NCBI RefSeq assembly: GCF_000758585.1
Contig: NZ_CP009281.1
Coordinates: forward strand, 3,100,001 to 3,164,000
DNA from: Paenibacillus sp. FSL R5-0345
GTDB lineage: Bacteria > Bacillota > Bacilli > Paenibacillales > Paenibacillaceae
Direction: 5' to 3'
DNA length: 64,000 nt
Below the pieces are notes generated by a model. That model was given only the letters and a program-made list of their open reading frames with translations, was not told the DNA's origin and searched no databases. Positions 1 through 8,815 of this stretch are shown here, piece after piece. The translations under genes and the position numbers were made by a program. Numbering within the stretch: position 1 is the stretch's first letter; each line of letters opens with the position of its first letter.

Positions 1-2
1 AT

Positions 3-683
3 GAGCCTGAACTGGTAGCTGATATATTCGCTAAGTTGTTACAAGAGGAACAGTTTGAAGTGGAGGTATCGAATACACTTGAGGCTTTTGGTGATGCGGA
101 GAGGCTTCTTGGATTAGATTTGATCGTTCCGGTATGGACAATGGGGACAATCGATCAGAAGCTAGTGGATAATGTCTCGGCAGCTGTACAGAACGGTACG
201 GGTCTTGCAGGATGTCATGGCGGGATGTGTGATTCTTTCCGAAATAATGTGGATTGGCAGTTTATGACGGGGGGACAATGGGTAGCTCATCCCGGCAATG
301 ATGGTGTGAACTACACCGTAGAGATTTGCCAAAGCTCAAGTCCTTTGGTAGAGGGATTAGAAGACTTCACCGTTTGTTCAGAGCAATATTATCTGCATGT
401 TGATCCGGCTGTAGAAGTACTTGCAACGACTCGGTTTCCAGTTGTTGAAGGCCCGCATTCTTTCAACAAAGCCGTGGATATGCCAGTAGCTTGGACCAAA
501 CGATGGGGTCATGGCAGAGTGTATTATAATTCACTTGGACATCATGCCGATATTGTAGCTATGCCACAGGTAAAGAAAATGATGCGCAGAGGACTGCTAT
601 GGGCTGCCGAGGGAAAAACTCACGCACAATCCCATCTTTCAGCGGTTAGTAGTAGCTATAGCGGAATGGCAGACAGTCAATAA
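3..683 (+). CDS. ThuA-like domain protein, 5' end cut by the window
   Basis: The reading frame is open to the left edge (residues H/EPELVADIF precede the first possible internal TTG start at 36), so the true start lies just upstream of the window. The visible 226 residues match the ThuA / trehalose-utilisation family, a class-I glutamine-amidotransferase-like fold. Recognisable parts are a strand ending in LDLIVPVWTMG, the GLAGCHGGMCDSFR turn typical of the family, GGQWVAHPG, and a C-terminal GRVYYNSLGHH segment. ThuA-type proteins usually sit beside Gfo/Idh/MocA dehydrogenases in pathways that oxidise and process sugars. Here the next gene begins 20 nt downstream and is such a dehydrogenase, so the pair is probably one operon acting on a glycoside or rare sugar in the cytoplasm. 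The exact reaction cannot be read from the sequence. Confidence 0.8.
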   Translation, partial: EPELVADIFAKLLQEEQFEVEVSNTLEAFGDAERLLGLDLIVPVWTMGTIDQKLVDNVSAAVQNGTGLAGCHGGMCDSFRNNVDWQFMTGGQWVAHPGNDGVNYTVEICQSSSPLVEGLEDFTVCSEQYYLHVDPAVEVLATTRFPVVEGPHSFNKAVDMPVAWTKRWGHGRVYYNSLGHHADIVAMPQVKKMMRRGLLWAAEGKTHAQSHLSAVSSSYSGMADSQ

Positions 684-703
684 TCTCTGGGAGCGATCAA
701 CAA

Positions 704-1807
704 ATGGATAAAGTCAAAGTAGGAATTATCGGATGCGGTAAAATTAGTAGTATCTATATGGAGAACTGCCAGAAGTTCGAGATTCTAGATCTAGTTGCCT
801 GTGCGGACTTGGACTTGGCGAGAGCACAGGAGCAAGCGGATAAATACAATATTCCGAACGTTTATACCACAGAGCAATTACTGAATGATCCGGGGATAGA
901 GATCGTTATCAACCTGACGATTCCAGCGGTTCATGCGGAAGTATGCCTGAAAGCTATTGAAGCGGGTAAACATGTGTACGTTGAGAAACCACTAGCTGTG
1001 ACAAGAGAAGAAGGACGCCAAGTTCTGTCTGCGGCACGTGAAAAGGGTGTATTAGTGGGCAGCGCCCCGGAAACATTCTTTGGATCGGGCATTCAAACCG
1101 TTTTGAAGCTGATCGAGGAGGGTGTAATTGGCGAACCCGTTGCAGCTACCTCATTTATGATGGGGCGTGGACATGAACATTGGCATCCAGATCCAGAATT
1201 CTACTATGCCGCTGGTGGAGGTCCAATGTTCGATATGGGACCATACTATTTGACAGCATTGGTGCAGTTATTGGGTCCAATTCGTACGGTTAGCGGGATG
1301 ACTGGTAAAGCGCTAGAAGAACGCACGATTACAAGTGAGAAGAAATTGGGTAATAAAATTCCTGTTCAAATTCCAACTCACGTTGCCGGAACATTAAGAT
1401 TTGAGAATGGAGCCATTGCAACGCTGATTACAAGCTTTGATATTTTTGGCGGCAGTAACCTGCCGCATATAGAAATTTACGGAACACTTGGAACAATTCA
1501 AGTGCCGGATCCTAATAACTTTGGCGGTCCGGTGAAATTCCGGCTCATGGGTGAGAATGAATGGACAGAGCAAACGCTGTTATCTGGATATGATCAAAAT
1601 ACGCGCGGAATTGGTCCAGCGGATATGGCTTATGCCATTCGGACGGGAAGAAAGCACCGCGCCAGTGGAGAATTGGCTTATCATGTACTAGAAGCGATGT
1701 GGGCATTCCATGATTCTTCAGACGCTCATTCATTCTACGAAATGGAGAGTACTTGCACCCGTCCTGAAGCTCTTCCGATTGGACTCGCTCCTTATACATT
1801 AGATTAG
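704..1807 (+). CDS. Gfo/Idh/MocA family oxidoreductase
   Basis: This 367-residue protein has the usual length of the family. The N-terminal Rossmann fold carries VGIIGCGKIS near residue 7 (dinucleotide binding), and HVYVEKPLAV near residue 90 is the EKP motif whose lysine takes part in catalysis. The C-terminal alpha/beta substrate domain includes GGGPMFDMGPYYL near residue 175, the family's GG..D.G pattern. It is an NAD(P)-dependent sugar or cyclitol dehydrogenase; the substrate is unknown. It starts at ATG 20 nt after the ThuA-like gene, with a GGGAG ribosome binding site, and is probably co-transcribed with it. Trehalose-type ThuB enzymes are a plausible comparison, but that is inference from the neighbour. 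Confidence 0.9.
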   Translation: MDKVKVGIIGCGKISSIYMENCQKFEILDLVACADLDLARAQEQADKYNIPNVYTTEQLLNDPGIEIVINLTIPAVHAEVCLKAIEAGKHVYVEKPLAVTREEGRQVLSAAREKGVLVGSAPETFFGSGIQTVLKLIEEGVIGEPVAATSFMMGRGHEHWHPDPEFYYAAGGGPMFDMGPYYLTALVQLLGPIRTVSGMTGKALEERTITSEKKLGNKIPVQIPTHVAGTLRFENGAIATLITSFDIFGGSNLPHIEIYGTLGTIQVPDPNNFGGPVKFRLMGENEWTEQTLLSGYDQNTRGIGPADMAYAIRTGRKHRASGELAYHVLEAMWAFHDSSDAHSFYEMESTCTRPEALPIGLAPYTLD

Positions 1808-1883
1808 AGAATTCATTTTTGAATCTGCAACCTATCACTTCCAATCTCCGTTTGAGAAGGTAAAGAGTGAGGGAGTGACAAGT

Positions 1884-2711
1884 ATGCTTAAGAGGACTGG
1901 CGGCTGGATAGTGATATCTGTTGTTATTCTATTCATAAGTGGTTGTTCAGAAGATCAACAATCGTATAAAGAGCCGGCTCCAGCTGCTGCAATTACTGCA
2001 AATCCAGATATCTTGGCTACTGCGAGCGCTGAAATAGAAGATCCTGAAGCTGAAAAAGTGCTTTACTCCAGTGATCCAGAGGCGGTTAAAGCTTTCCTGT
2101 CGGCTCAGAAGATTCCTAACGGAGATATCTATCTACAGGATAATAAGGTTCATATCAATATCGTGGGTTTGAGCAAGCAGATTGAGCAGCGGTTTGCTCA
2201 GACTTTCGCGGCAGGTACTTATGAGCTCCATGATGTAAAATATTCGATGCAAGAGTTATTAGCTGCACAAGAGCTTTTGTATAAACAAGAACTCTACCAG
2301 AAGCTTAATCTATACGGTTCCGGTGTGGACACGATTGGTAATAAAGTAACGATTACAATTCCATCTGATTATGCTGAACCTGCCATACTTGAGATAGAAA
2401 AGTGGATTGATCCGGATATGTTGACCTACGACATTTCAGAGCTAGGCGAACCACATGTAATAGGTCAAATCGTACAGATCGATACCAAACAGGCGAAGCG
2501 GATTCTCATTCTTGAACCTGGTATGGAAGATCCCTCTTACTGGTTCTCATTCAATCAGAAGTCAACAATGTTTAATGAAGCTGGAGAATCGATTAGCTTT
2601 AAGGATTTGAAAGTAGGGCAGCAGGTTGAGCTTTGGAGTACCGGTACGGTGAATGAATCTTTTCCCGCGCTTGCAAGTGTGCGGAGGCTAGAGCTTACAG
2701 CAATGGAATAA
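1884..2711 (+). CDS. putative secreted lipoprotein, unknown function
   Basis: The frame opens at a GTG at 1875, but that codon abuts the GAGGGAG ribosome binding site. The ATG at 1884 has correct spacing (9 nt) and gives 275 residues. The N-terminus is a lipoprotein signal: positive MLKRTGG, a hydrophobic stretch, then FISGC with the lipidation cysteine at about residue 22. The mature part has a low-complexity linker rich in Pro, Ala and Glu, a mixed alpha/beta region, and a C-terminal part (about residues 190-275) with VIGQIVQIDTKQAKRILI and VGQQVELWSTG, resembling a small beta domain. I do not recognise the family beyond this. It would be anchored on the outer face of the membrane. An intrinsic terminator follows directly, so it probably ends its transcript. 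Confidence 0.75.
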   Translation: MLKRTGGWIVISVVILFISGCSEDQQSYKEPAPAAAITANPDILATASAEIEDPEAEKVLYSSDPEAVKAFLSAQKIPNGDIYLQDNKVHINIVGLSKQIEQRFAQTFAAGTYELHDVKYSMQELLAAQELLYKQELYQKLNLYGSGVDTIGNKVTITIPSDYAEPAILEIEKWIDPDMLTYDISELGEPHVIGQIVQIDTKQAKRILILEPGMEDPSYWFSFNQKSTMFNEAGESISFKDLKVGQQVELWSTGTVNESFPALASVRRLELTAME

Positions 2712-2721
2712 TCCTATAACC

Positions 2722-2756
2722 AGCACCGTTTGCGAGAGGCGAACGGTGCTATTTTT
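2722..2756 (+). terminator. intrinsic terminator after the lipoprotein gene
   Basis: A 9-bp perfect stem (AGCACCGTT at 2722-2730 with AACGGTGCT at 2742-2750) is followed by ATTTTT. It lies 10 nt after the stop of the lipoprotein gene. The U-run is only on the plus strand, so it serves that direction. Confidence 0.85.
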
Positions 2757-2776
2757 GCGAACAGAGACAGAACCTC

Positions 2777-3661
2777 CTATTTCCGAACCGCTGAAGGGGT
2801 AATGCCTTTATACTGCTTGAATAGCTTGGTAAAGTAATTGGGATTGTCGCAGCCCACTCTCCCGGCAATCTCAGTCACTGTGAAATCTGTCTCGAGCAGC
2901 AATCGCTCCGCTTCGTTTACTCGGCAAAGATTAACATAATCGATGAAGGTTCGGCCTGTTAGCTTCTTAAAGGTTTTGCAGAAATGATAAGGATTTAGAT
3001 TTACAGATCTTGCGGCGCTTTCTACGGTCATTTTGTCATCGAAATGGTTCTCCATGTACTCTAGTAGTGGCTTAAAACGTTCGCGATTAAAGGAATGACG
3101 CTCATTTGTTCTACCAGAAACCTGTTCAGGTAGAAAGGTGCGAGAGAGCAGCACAAAGAGTAAATGCAGTTGATTCTTGATGACCAGTTGAAAAGCAGGA
3201 CCTTTCTGATGTACTTCATCAACGATGGTATCCAGAAGAGAAAAATATGTGGAGCAGGTCGGAACAAGCTCTGCAGGTTTGACCGGCAGCTGATAACGAT
3301 TCTCTAAATAAGGGACTACAAACTGCTCATGCTGAGGATCCTGCTTCCAATCCTTAAATAAAGAACTATGGAATACGACTGAGATAAAACGAACATGATC
3401 ATCCCGTAGACTGTACCCAACATGCAATCCTCCAGAGGGAACAAACAGTACCTCTCCGGCATGCAGTTCATAGGGCTTGCTGTCTATGTGAAAAATGGCG
3501 CTGCCTTCCTGCATAATGATGATTTCGAAATGCTCATGCCAGTGCAAAAATAGGATATTCTGACCGATCTTTGCGTTCTTGCATTCATTAAAAAATAATC
3601 GGAAGGGATACGTTTTTTCTTCTAATTGAGGATATTCTTTAAGATCATTAGGGTAACTCAT
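2777..3661 (-). CDS. AraC family transcriptional regulator with cupin sensor domain
   Basis: This is a 294-residue protein. Residues about 25-110 form a cupin-like sensor region (FLHWHEHFEIIIMQEG, then ELHAGEVLFVPSGGLH), as in sugar-responsive AraC regulators. The C-terminal 100 residues are a double helix-turn-helix, with VESAARSVNLNPYHFCKTFK for the first HTH and ITPSAVRK at the end. It is divergent from the TIM-barrel isomerase gene that starts 123 nt away on the other strand, and so is likely its local regulator. The 3662-3784 interval is AT-rich and must hold both promoters. The inducer is unknown but is probably the sugar handled by the neighbouring isomerase and dehydrogenases. Confidence 0.9.
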   Translation of the reverse strand: MSYPNDLKEYPQLEEKTYPFRLFFNECKNAKIGQNILFLHWHEHFEIIIMQEGSAIFHIDSKPYELHAGEVLFVPSGGLHVGYSLRDDHVRFISVVFHSSLFKDWKQDPQHEQFVVPYLENRYQLPVKPAELVPTCSTYFSLLDTIVDEVHQKGPAFQLVIKNQLHLLFVLLSRTFLPEQVSGRTNERHSFNRERFKPLLEYMENHFDDKMTVESAARSVNLNPYHFCKTFKKLTGRTFIDYVNLCRVNEAERLLLETDFTVTEIAGRVGCDNPNYFTKLFKQYKGITPSAVRK

Positions 3662-3784
3662 ATTTCACACAACTCCCACAAGATACAACTATATAAACAC
3701 AAGATAATAAGAGTTTTAAGCTCAGAAGCAGTATATACTCGGGTTATAGCACTTACTATAAACCAATATTGGAGTGGTCACAAG

Positions 3785-4672
3785 ATGAAGGATACAATGC
3801 GAATTGGAACATTAGTAGGCGGCGGCGACGCTGTAAGAGTGATTCCGCAAATTGTAGGACATGGATTTGAATCTTTTAGCTTAACCTTCTGGCAAACTAC
3901 AGGGGAAACAGATCTCGTAGAAACTGGAAAGCGTGTGCAAGAGCTTGCAGCAGAACATGACTTCGTGATCTCATCTGTTGGGATCTTCGGCAATCCTTTG
4001 ACGAATACTGGTGATAATTCCGATGCAATTGCGAGCTGGGAGCGACTGATTGATCATGCTCATTTGTTCGGAACGGATATGGTATCAGGTTTTACAGGAA
4101 GGCTGCCAGGGGTATCCATTGATGAATCCATTCCGAAGTTTACCGAGGTGTTTGGAGAGTTGTCCAAAAGAGCAGCGGATCGCGGTTTGCGAATTGCCTT
4201 CGAGAACTGTTCCATGGGTGGAGACTGGGGATCAGGTGACTGGAATATTGCTCACAATCCATTAGCTTGGGAGAAGATGTTCAATGCTGTGCCTGCTGAT
4301 AATATAGGGCTCGAATGGGAGCCATGTCATCAGATGGTCCAATTGATTGATCCGATTCCGCAGCTTCGTAAATGGACAGATAAGATTTTCCATGTGCATG
4401 GTAAGGATGCGACCATCGCTTGGGATATTGTAAAAGAATATGGTATCCACGGGCCAAATCCTTATGTATGGCACCGTACTCCGGGCTTTGGAGATACGAA
4501 CTGGACCGATGTTATTTCTATTTTGCGTCAGGCAGGTTATAAAGGTACGATTGATATTGAAGGCTGGCATGATCCTGTTTATCGGGATGAGCTGGAAATG
4601 ATGGGACAAGTACATGCTTTAAATTATTTGAAACAATGCCGGGGCGGTAGCTTTGTACCTAATCCGCTGTAA
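3785..4672 (+). CDS. sugar phosphate isomerase/epimerase family TIM-barrel protein
   Basis: The frame is open from further upstream, but the ATG at 3785 has a GGAG site 10 nt before it and gives a 295-residue protein of normal length. It belongs to the xylose-isomerase-like / AP-endonuclease-2 TIM barrels. LRIAFENC (E, barrel strand), GLEWEPCH (E and H), KIFHVHGKDA (H) and TIDIEGWHDP (E) are the metal- and substrate-binding strand ends expected for this fold. Cytoplasmic sugar or cyclitol isomerase or epimerase; the substrate is not identifiable. It starts divergently from the AraC regulator and is followed 18 nt later by a Gfo/Idh/MocA gene, suggesting a two-gene operon under AraC control. 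Confidence 0.88.
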   Translation: MKDTMRIGTLVGGGDAVRVIPQIVGHGFESFSLTFWQTTGETDLVETGKRVQELAAEHDFVISSVGIFGNPLTNTGDNSDAIASWERLIDHAHLFGTDMVSGFTGRLPGVSIDESIPKFTEVFGELSKRAADRGLRIAFENCSMGGDWGSGDWNIAHNPLAWEKMFNAVPADNIGLEWEPCHQMVQLIDPIPQLRKWTDKIFHVHGKDATIAWDIVKEYGIHGPNPYVWHRTPGFGDTNWTDVISILRQAGYKGTIDIEGWHDPVYRDELEMMGQVHALNYLKQCRGGSFVPNPL

Positions 4673-4690
4673 CCGTAGAGGGGGAGAATT

Positions 4691-5740
4691 ATGACAGCTC
4701 AGTACCGTGTAGCGGTTGCAGGTTGCGGAGGAATGGCTAACGCCTGGATTGAATACGCTTTATCACGTTCAGATATTCAGATTGTTGCTCTTGTAGATAT
4801 ACGATTGGAGTCAGCACAAGCGATGGCAGCAAAGCATGAGATTTCTTGTCTCACGTTTACTGACATTAAAGAAGCAATTCAGGCGACTGAAGCTAATCTT
4901 GTGTTTGACGTTACAGTTCCGGGAAGCCATTACAGCATTTCTAGCACTGCATTAGAACTTGGATGTAACGTGTTTAGTGAGAAACCACTGGCAGAGACTA
5001 TGGAAGAGTGCACTAAGATTGTTGAGATCTCAGAAAGAACTGGAAATGCCCATGCTGTGATGCAGAATCGCCGTTATGACCCTCGTATTCGTTCTTTGCG
5101 CAACTTAATTGAGTCTGATACCATTGGGAGAGTAGGTTACATCAGTGCTAGCTTTTTCCTCGGCGCTCATTTCGGGGGGTTCCGTGATGTCATGGAAAGT
5201 CCTCTACTACTGGATATGGCGATTCACACCTTTGATCAGGCCCGATTTATAAGTGGAGCCAATCCGATATCTGTTTACTGCCAGGAGTTTAATCCACCCG
5301 GATCATGGTATAAGGGGAATGCGTCGGCAGTCTGTATCTTTGAGATGTCGGATGGGTCTGTATTTACTTATCAGGGGTCTTGGTGTGCAGAAGGTGCCTC
5401 TACCTCTTGGGAAGCAGCTTGGCGTCTGAATGGGGAAAAAGGAACTGCGATTTGGGATGGTCATGAAATGCCATATGCAGAAGTAGTCGAAGCAGGAGAT
5501 CAGAGTGATAAATTTATTCGTGATGTTGAGCGTGTAAATGGAGAGATTGTTAATATGGACAAAACCTTCCATCAAGGATGTTTGGAGGAAATGTTCCTGT
5601 CCCTAGCAGAAGAGCGTCCAGCAGAGACGAATTGTAGGGATAATCGGTATAGTATGGCAATGGTATTTGGAGCGCTGGAAAGTGCTAAAACAGGTCAGAA
5701 AATTGATCTTATCCAGTTCATGAGTGCTTCAGAGCTGTAA
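4691..5740 (+). CDS. Gfo/Idh/MocA family oxidoreductase
   Basis: 349 residues. VAVAGCGGMANAW near residue 7 is the nucleotide-binding loop and NVFSEKPLAETM near residue 94 is the EKP motif. MDMAIHTFDQ-like LLLDMAIHTFDQARF near residue 175 carries the D..H pair of the substrate domain. It starts at ATG behind a GAGGGGGAGAATT ribosome binding site, 18 nt after the isomerase gene. Together they look like a dehydrogenase plus isomerase pair for a rare sugar or inositol derivative. No terminator is evident before the acetyltransferase gene 45 nt downstream, so read-through is possible. Confidence 0.9.
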   Translation: MTAQYRVAVAGCGGMANAWIEYALSRSDIQIVALVDIRLESAQAMAAKHEISCLTFTDIKEAIQATEANLVFDVTVPGSHYSISSTALELGCNVFSEKPLAETMEECTKIVEISERTGNAHAVMQNRRYDPRIRSLRNLIESDTIGRVGYISASFFLGAHFGGFRDVMESPLLLDMAIHTFDQARFISGANPISVYCQEFNPPGSWYKGNASAVCIFEMSDGSVFTYQGSWCAEGASTSWEAAWRLNGEKGTAIWDGHEMPYAEVVEAGDQSDKFIRDVERVNGEIVNMDKTFHQGCLEEMFLSLAEERPAETNCRDNRYSMAMVFGALESAKTGQKIDLIQFMSASEL

Positions 5741-5785
5741 ATAGTACTTGTGAAATAGAAGCAATGCCAGCAAGGAGAAAGATGA

Positions 5786-6259
5786 ATGGAAATTAGGGCT
5801 TATCAGGAATCGGATATTAGTCAGCTTATCTCATTGTTCTATGAGACGGTTCATGCTGTAAACAAACAAGACTATTCACAAGAACAGCTTGATGCTTGGG
5901 CACCTAATGAGGAAAAGGCCCTCAAACTTAATACATGGAGTACTTCTTTACGTCAAAATATTACTTATGTAGCCGAAATGAACGGATACATAGTTGGCTT
6001 TTCGGATATGACTATGGAAGGGCACTTGGATCGTCTTTATGTCCACAAAGATTTCCAAGGCCAAGGCGTAGCCTCTGCTCTCGTGAACAAGCTTGAATTG
6101 AAAGCGAGAGAGCTTGATCTTCATGAAATGGATACCGAAGCAAGTATTACAGCGAGACCCTTTTTCGAACGACATGGTTACGAGCTTGCTGCAGAACAAA
6201 GTGTTGAACGAAAAGGCGTTCTGTTAATTAATTATCGGATGCGTAAAAAGTTAATGTAA
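5786..6259 (+). CDS. GNAT family N-acetyltransferase
   Basis: 157 residues with the GNAT core. YVAEMNGYIVGFSDM is strand beta4, LDRLYVHKDFQGQGVASALVNKLE carries the acetyl-CoA-binding Q/R-x-x-G-x-G/A loop (QGQGVA), and ITARPFFERHGYE is the typical C-terminal signature. It resembles YafP/ElaA-type small acetyltransferases. The substrate is unknown. The start is the ATG at 5786 with AAGGAG 7 nt upstream; an out-of-frame ATG at 5782 is ignored. A terminator follows immediately. Confidence 0.88.
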   Translation: MEIRAYQESDISQLISLFYETVHAVNKQDYSQEQLDAWAPNEEKALKLNTWSTSLRQNITYVAEMNGYIVGFSDMTMEGHLDRLYVHKDFQGQGVASALVNKLELKARELDLHEMDTEASITARPFFERHGYELAAEQSVERKGVLLINYRMRKKLM

Positions 6260-6261
6260 TA

Positions 6262-6300
6262 CAAAAAGCAGATTGCTCCAATGAGCAGTCTGCTTTTTGT
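6262..6300 (+). terminator. intrinsic terminator (possibly bidirectional)
   Basis: AAAAAGCAGA and TGCTC pair with GAGCA and TCTGCTTTTT around a CAAT loop, with one mismatch. It lies directly after the acetyltransferase stop and 31 nt before the end of the convergent gene. Runs of A and T on both sides would allow function in both directions. Confidence 0.8.
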
Positions 6301-6330
6301 ATCTAATGAACGAGGATCAATCAACAAGCT

Positions 6331-7089
6331 TTATTTGGATGAAGAAAAACGATTTATATAATTAGTGATTCCATTTGGAACGAATTTGTTAACTTCATTA
6401 TTAAACAAGTCTATATAGTTTGCAGTGATAACTTTACTTGGTACTAATGTTAAATTTGAAAAATATTGCTTATACGCCTTATCATAGGTGGATTTATTCA
6501 CTTCTTTTTGATTTACATAAAAGCTTGGCGTATCATCCGTTTTATCTTGGTCTGGTATGTCTGCCAAGAAGATCTCTTTATCATTAAATTTGGTTCCTTG
6601 AAAATTAATCTCGAAAACCTGCAGATAAGAATTGTACGAGCCACTGCTATCTACAAAAGAAATATAATGTAATGTTCCATCCTTTTTGTTCTTATAGAGA
6701 TTCAGGCCACGATTTTCATTGCGCGGTAGAAATCCACTCATACCTACATTAAATATGCCCTCTGAATTATCCTTCAGCTTTCCTTGGTAATTGAATGGAA
6801 TGATTTTTCCATTTTGGACGGTTAGAGCAATGTTGATGGGCTGGATGAAACGAAAAGAATACCCCTGTATAAGTTCGGGAGTACCATCAAAGTTTAAATC
6901 TACTAAAGTGAAATAATTGAAGCTATCGTCATAAGACCTGTCTCTAGTAGCATCCATTAATGTTTTCTTGATATACTCAGAGTAAAGTGTCTTCCATGAT
7001 TTTGCAGTTGCTGCTTTTGCTGACGCAGTAATTGGAACACTCCCCAATAATAAAAGTAATGTTACTATGATCAATGCAGTTCGCTTCAT
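6331..7089 (-). CDS. secreted protein of unknown function
   Basis: 252 residues with a clear Sec signal peptide: MKRTALIIVTLLLLLG, then ITASAKAA with cleavage near residue 25. The mature protein is mixed alpha/beta and contains LVDLNFDGTPELIQG near residue 62, an Asp-rich calcium-loop-like motif of the type seen in VCBS/FG-GAP and dockerin-like repeats. No catalytic motif is visible and I do not recognise the family. ATG start with an AAGGAGCTAA site 8 nt upstream. The gene is on the minus strand, alongside the lipoprotein gene at 7187-7681, with a 97-nt gap holding an imperfect inverted repeat. Confidence 0.75.
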   Translation of the reverse strand: MKRTALIIVTLLLLLGSVPITASAKAATAKSWKTLYSEYIKKTLMDATRDRSYDDSFNYFTLVDLNFDGTPELIQGYSFRFIQPINIALTVQNGKIIPFNYQGKLKDNSEGIFNVGMSGFLPRNENRGLNLYKNKKDGTLHYISFVDSSGSYNSYLQVFEINFQGTKFNDKEIFLADIPDQDKTDDTPSFYVNQKEVNKSTYDKAYKQYFSNLTLVPSKVITANYIDLFNNEVNKFVPNGITNYINRFSSSK

Positions 7090-7119
7090 GACTCATTAGC
7101 TCCTTATCATATTACTATG

Positions 7120-7163
7120 TACTGGAAATTAATATTACTATTGTTAGATAATATGTTCCAGTA
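7120..7163. repeat. inverted repeat between two minus-strand genes
   Basis: TACTGGAA at 7120-7127 pairs exactly with TTCCAGTA at 7156-7163, and flanking AT-rich bases extend the pairing imperfectly. It could be a weak terminator for the upstream lipoprotein gene or an operator for the secreted-protein gene. There is no strong U-run. Confidence 0.45.
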
Positions 7164-7186
7164 ATAATATGGTATATGAAGGGTGT

Positions 7187-7681
7187 TTAGTCATAAATCA
7201 GTTTCATTAAAGCCTCCGAGTCAAAACGATCTCCTTGCACTAACCATTGACCATCCACATCAAACATAGTCAGTATTCCCTCCAAAGGGACACGTTTACT
7301 TTCTTTGTCATCCTTATCCAACAAAACAAGATCACAAGTATATTTTAACTCAACAATATCTTTCTTTTGATCGGAGAGGGTGAACTTTAGGTTATCTGGT
7401 TCTAAAGAAAGCTTCTGTTTATTAGCGATTTGGTAAGGGATAGTTGTGATTCGGCTCCCTATAGCCTTTTCGGTATAGTATTCAGTAAAATACGGTTTCA
7501 TTTCTTCATTCCGCGCTAGAATGGATTCAGTAGAAAACAACTCATCAGAAACCTTGACAGTATATTCAACGTTTTTGTACTTCTCAGCGGCCTTAGTGGC
7601 ATCATCCACTTCTGAGCTACATCCCATAATTAACGATAGTGATAATAAAATTATACTCAATATCAATGATGATTTACGCAT
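7187..7681 (-). CDS. small lipoprotein of unknown function
   Basis: The frame is open 29 codons further upstream, but the ATG at 7681 (minus strand) has a perfect GGAGGTG site and leads straight into a lipoprotein signal, so it is the start. The 164-residue product has MRKSSLILSIILLSLSLIMGC with the lipidation cysteine at residue 21. The mature part resembles small lipoproteins with a nuclear-transport-factor-2-like or DUF4829-type cone (ILTMFDVDGQWLVQGDRFD), suggesting a ligand-binding or scaffold domain. The function is unknown. Surface-anchored by inference. Divergent from the phosphotransferase gene, 147 nt away. Confidence 0.75.
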   Translation of the reverse strand: MRKSSLILSIILLSLSLIMGCSSEVDDATKAAEKYKNVEYTVKVSDELFSTESILARNEEMKPYFTEYYTEKAIGSRITTIPYQIANKQKLSLEPDNLKFTLSDQKKDIVELKYTCDLVLLDKDDKESKRVPLEGILTMFDVDGQWLVQGDRFDSEALMKLIYD

Positions 7682-7828
7682 TCGAGCACCTCCATGTATT
7701 TGATTCTGTATTATTATACTTATATTACCATACATTGGTCTCATGAATTTAAGAAGGAAATGATTCAATTCCCTAAATATGGTATGGTGTAAATAGTATT
7801 ATCAATAATCTAAAGGGATGGGATACAC

Positions 7829-8815
7829 TTGAGTTTTTTTCCTATTACATACTCACTCTTGTCAACAGACGCGTTATTATTACATATTAAAGAACATTAT
7901 GAGATTCCAGAACCAGTACAGCTGCAGTATTTTCTTAGAGGTATGAACGATACATATATCTTAGAAACAGCATTGGAAAAATACATCTTTCGTGTGTATC
8001 GCGCGGATAGACGAAATAAATCAGACATAAATTTTGAATTAGAATTATTGAACGATTTGCATGGAAAAGGTGTGAACGTCTCCATTCCTATTTCTCGGGT
8101 AGATGGGATGATGATTAATGAGTTTTTGGTGCCTGAGGGTGTGAAGTATGGCGTTATGTTTAGTTTTGCTGTAGGAAATGAAAAGCCTATTCATGCGGTA
8201 GAAGACAGCTACTTATTTGGCCAGTCAGTTGCACAAATCCACACAGCTACGGATAACTTTAAGAGTGCACATGTAAGAGGTAAACTTGATTTTGAACATT
8301 TAATTGAGAAACCGCTTCATACGATCAAACTGCATATGAAGCATCGACAAGAGGATTATCAATTCCTGTATGACCTTGCCAAACAATTAAAAGCGCAGAT
8401 TGAAGTACATCTGGAAGCGGGGCTCGACTGGGGCATCTGCCATGGCGATTTGCATGGGAATACGAATGTGACTTTCACGGACGAAGGGAAATTAACTCAT
8501 TATGATTTCGATATTTGTGGTTACGGATGGAGAGCCTATGATATCGCAGAGTATAGATTAGCAAGAGAGATTCATAGTGGCCATAATAAAGATGAAGTAG
8601 AGCGGTTATGGGCAGCATTTTTAAATGGATACAGAAGCTTAAGAAATCTCAGTGACAATGATATTAGTGCTGTTCCTATGTTCGTTGCGCTTAGACAGCT
8701 TTGGTTATTTGCTTTATGTTTCAGTGAGGGTGAACTTATTGGTGCCGCTGACTTTGACAATGGATTTATCGATAGTAAAATGGATTATTTCAGAAATTTA
8801 GAGGTGATCAAATGA
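7829..8815 (+). CDS. APH/choline-kinase-type phosphotransferase
   Basis: 328 residues, TTG start with AAAGGGATGG 7-8 nt upstream. The protein-kinase-like fold is shown by KYIFRVYR (the ATP-lysine position has the R-V-Y-R pattern of this family), the catalytic loop WGICHGDLHGNTN near residue 208 and the metal-binding THYDFDICGYGWRAYDIAEY near residue 228. This is the homoserine-kinase-type II / aminoglycoside-phosphotransferase superfamily. Many members phosphorylate small alcohols, amino alcohols or drugs. The substrate is not deducible. Its stop overlaps the next start by 4 nt (ATGA), so the two are translationally coupled. Confidence 0.88.
   Translation: MSFFPITYSLLSTDALLLHIKEHYEIPEPVQLQYFLRGMNDTYILETALEKYIFRVYRADRRNKSDINFELELLNDLHGKGVNVSIPISRVDGMMINEFLVPEGVKYGVMFSFAVGNEKPIHAVEDSYLFGQSVAQIHTATDNFKSAHVRGKLDFEHLIEKPLHTIKLHMKHRQEDYQFLYDLAKQLKAQIEVHLEAGLDWGICHGDLHGNTNVTFTDEGKLTHYDFDICGYGWRAYDIAEYRLAREIHSGHNKDEVERLWAAFLNGYRSLRNLSDNDISAVPMFVALRQLWLFALCFSEGELIGAADFDNGFIDSKMDYFRNLEVIK

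Noticed and set aside
4262..4615. 117-codon minus-strand frame inside the isomerase gene
   Set aside because: Antisense shadow of a conserved TIM-barrel gene, without a ribosome binding site or recognisable protein pattern.
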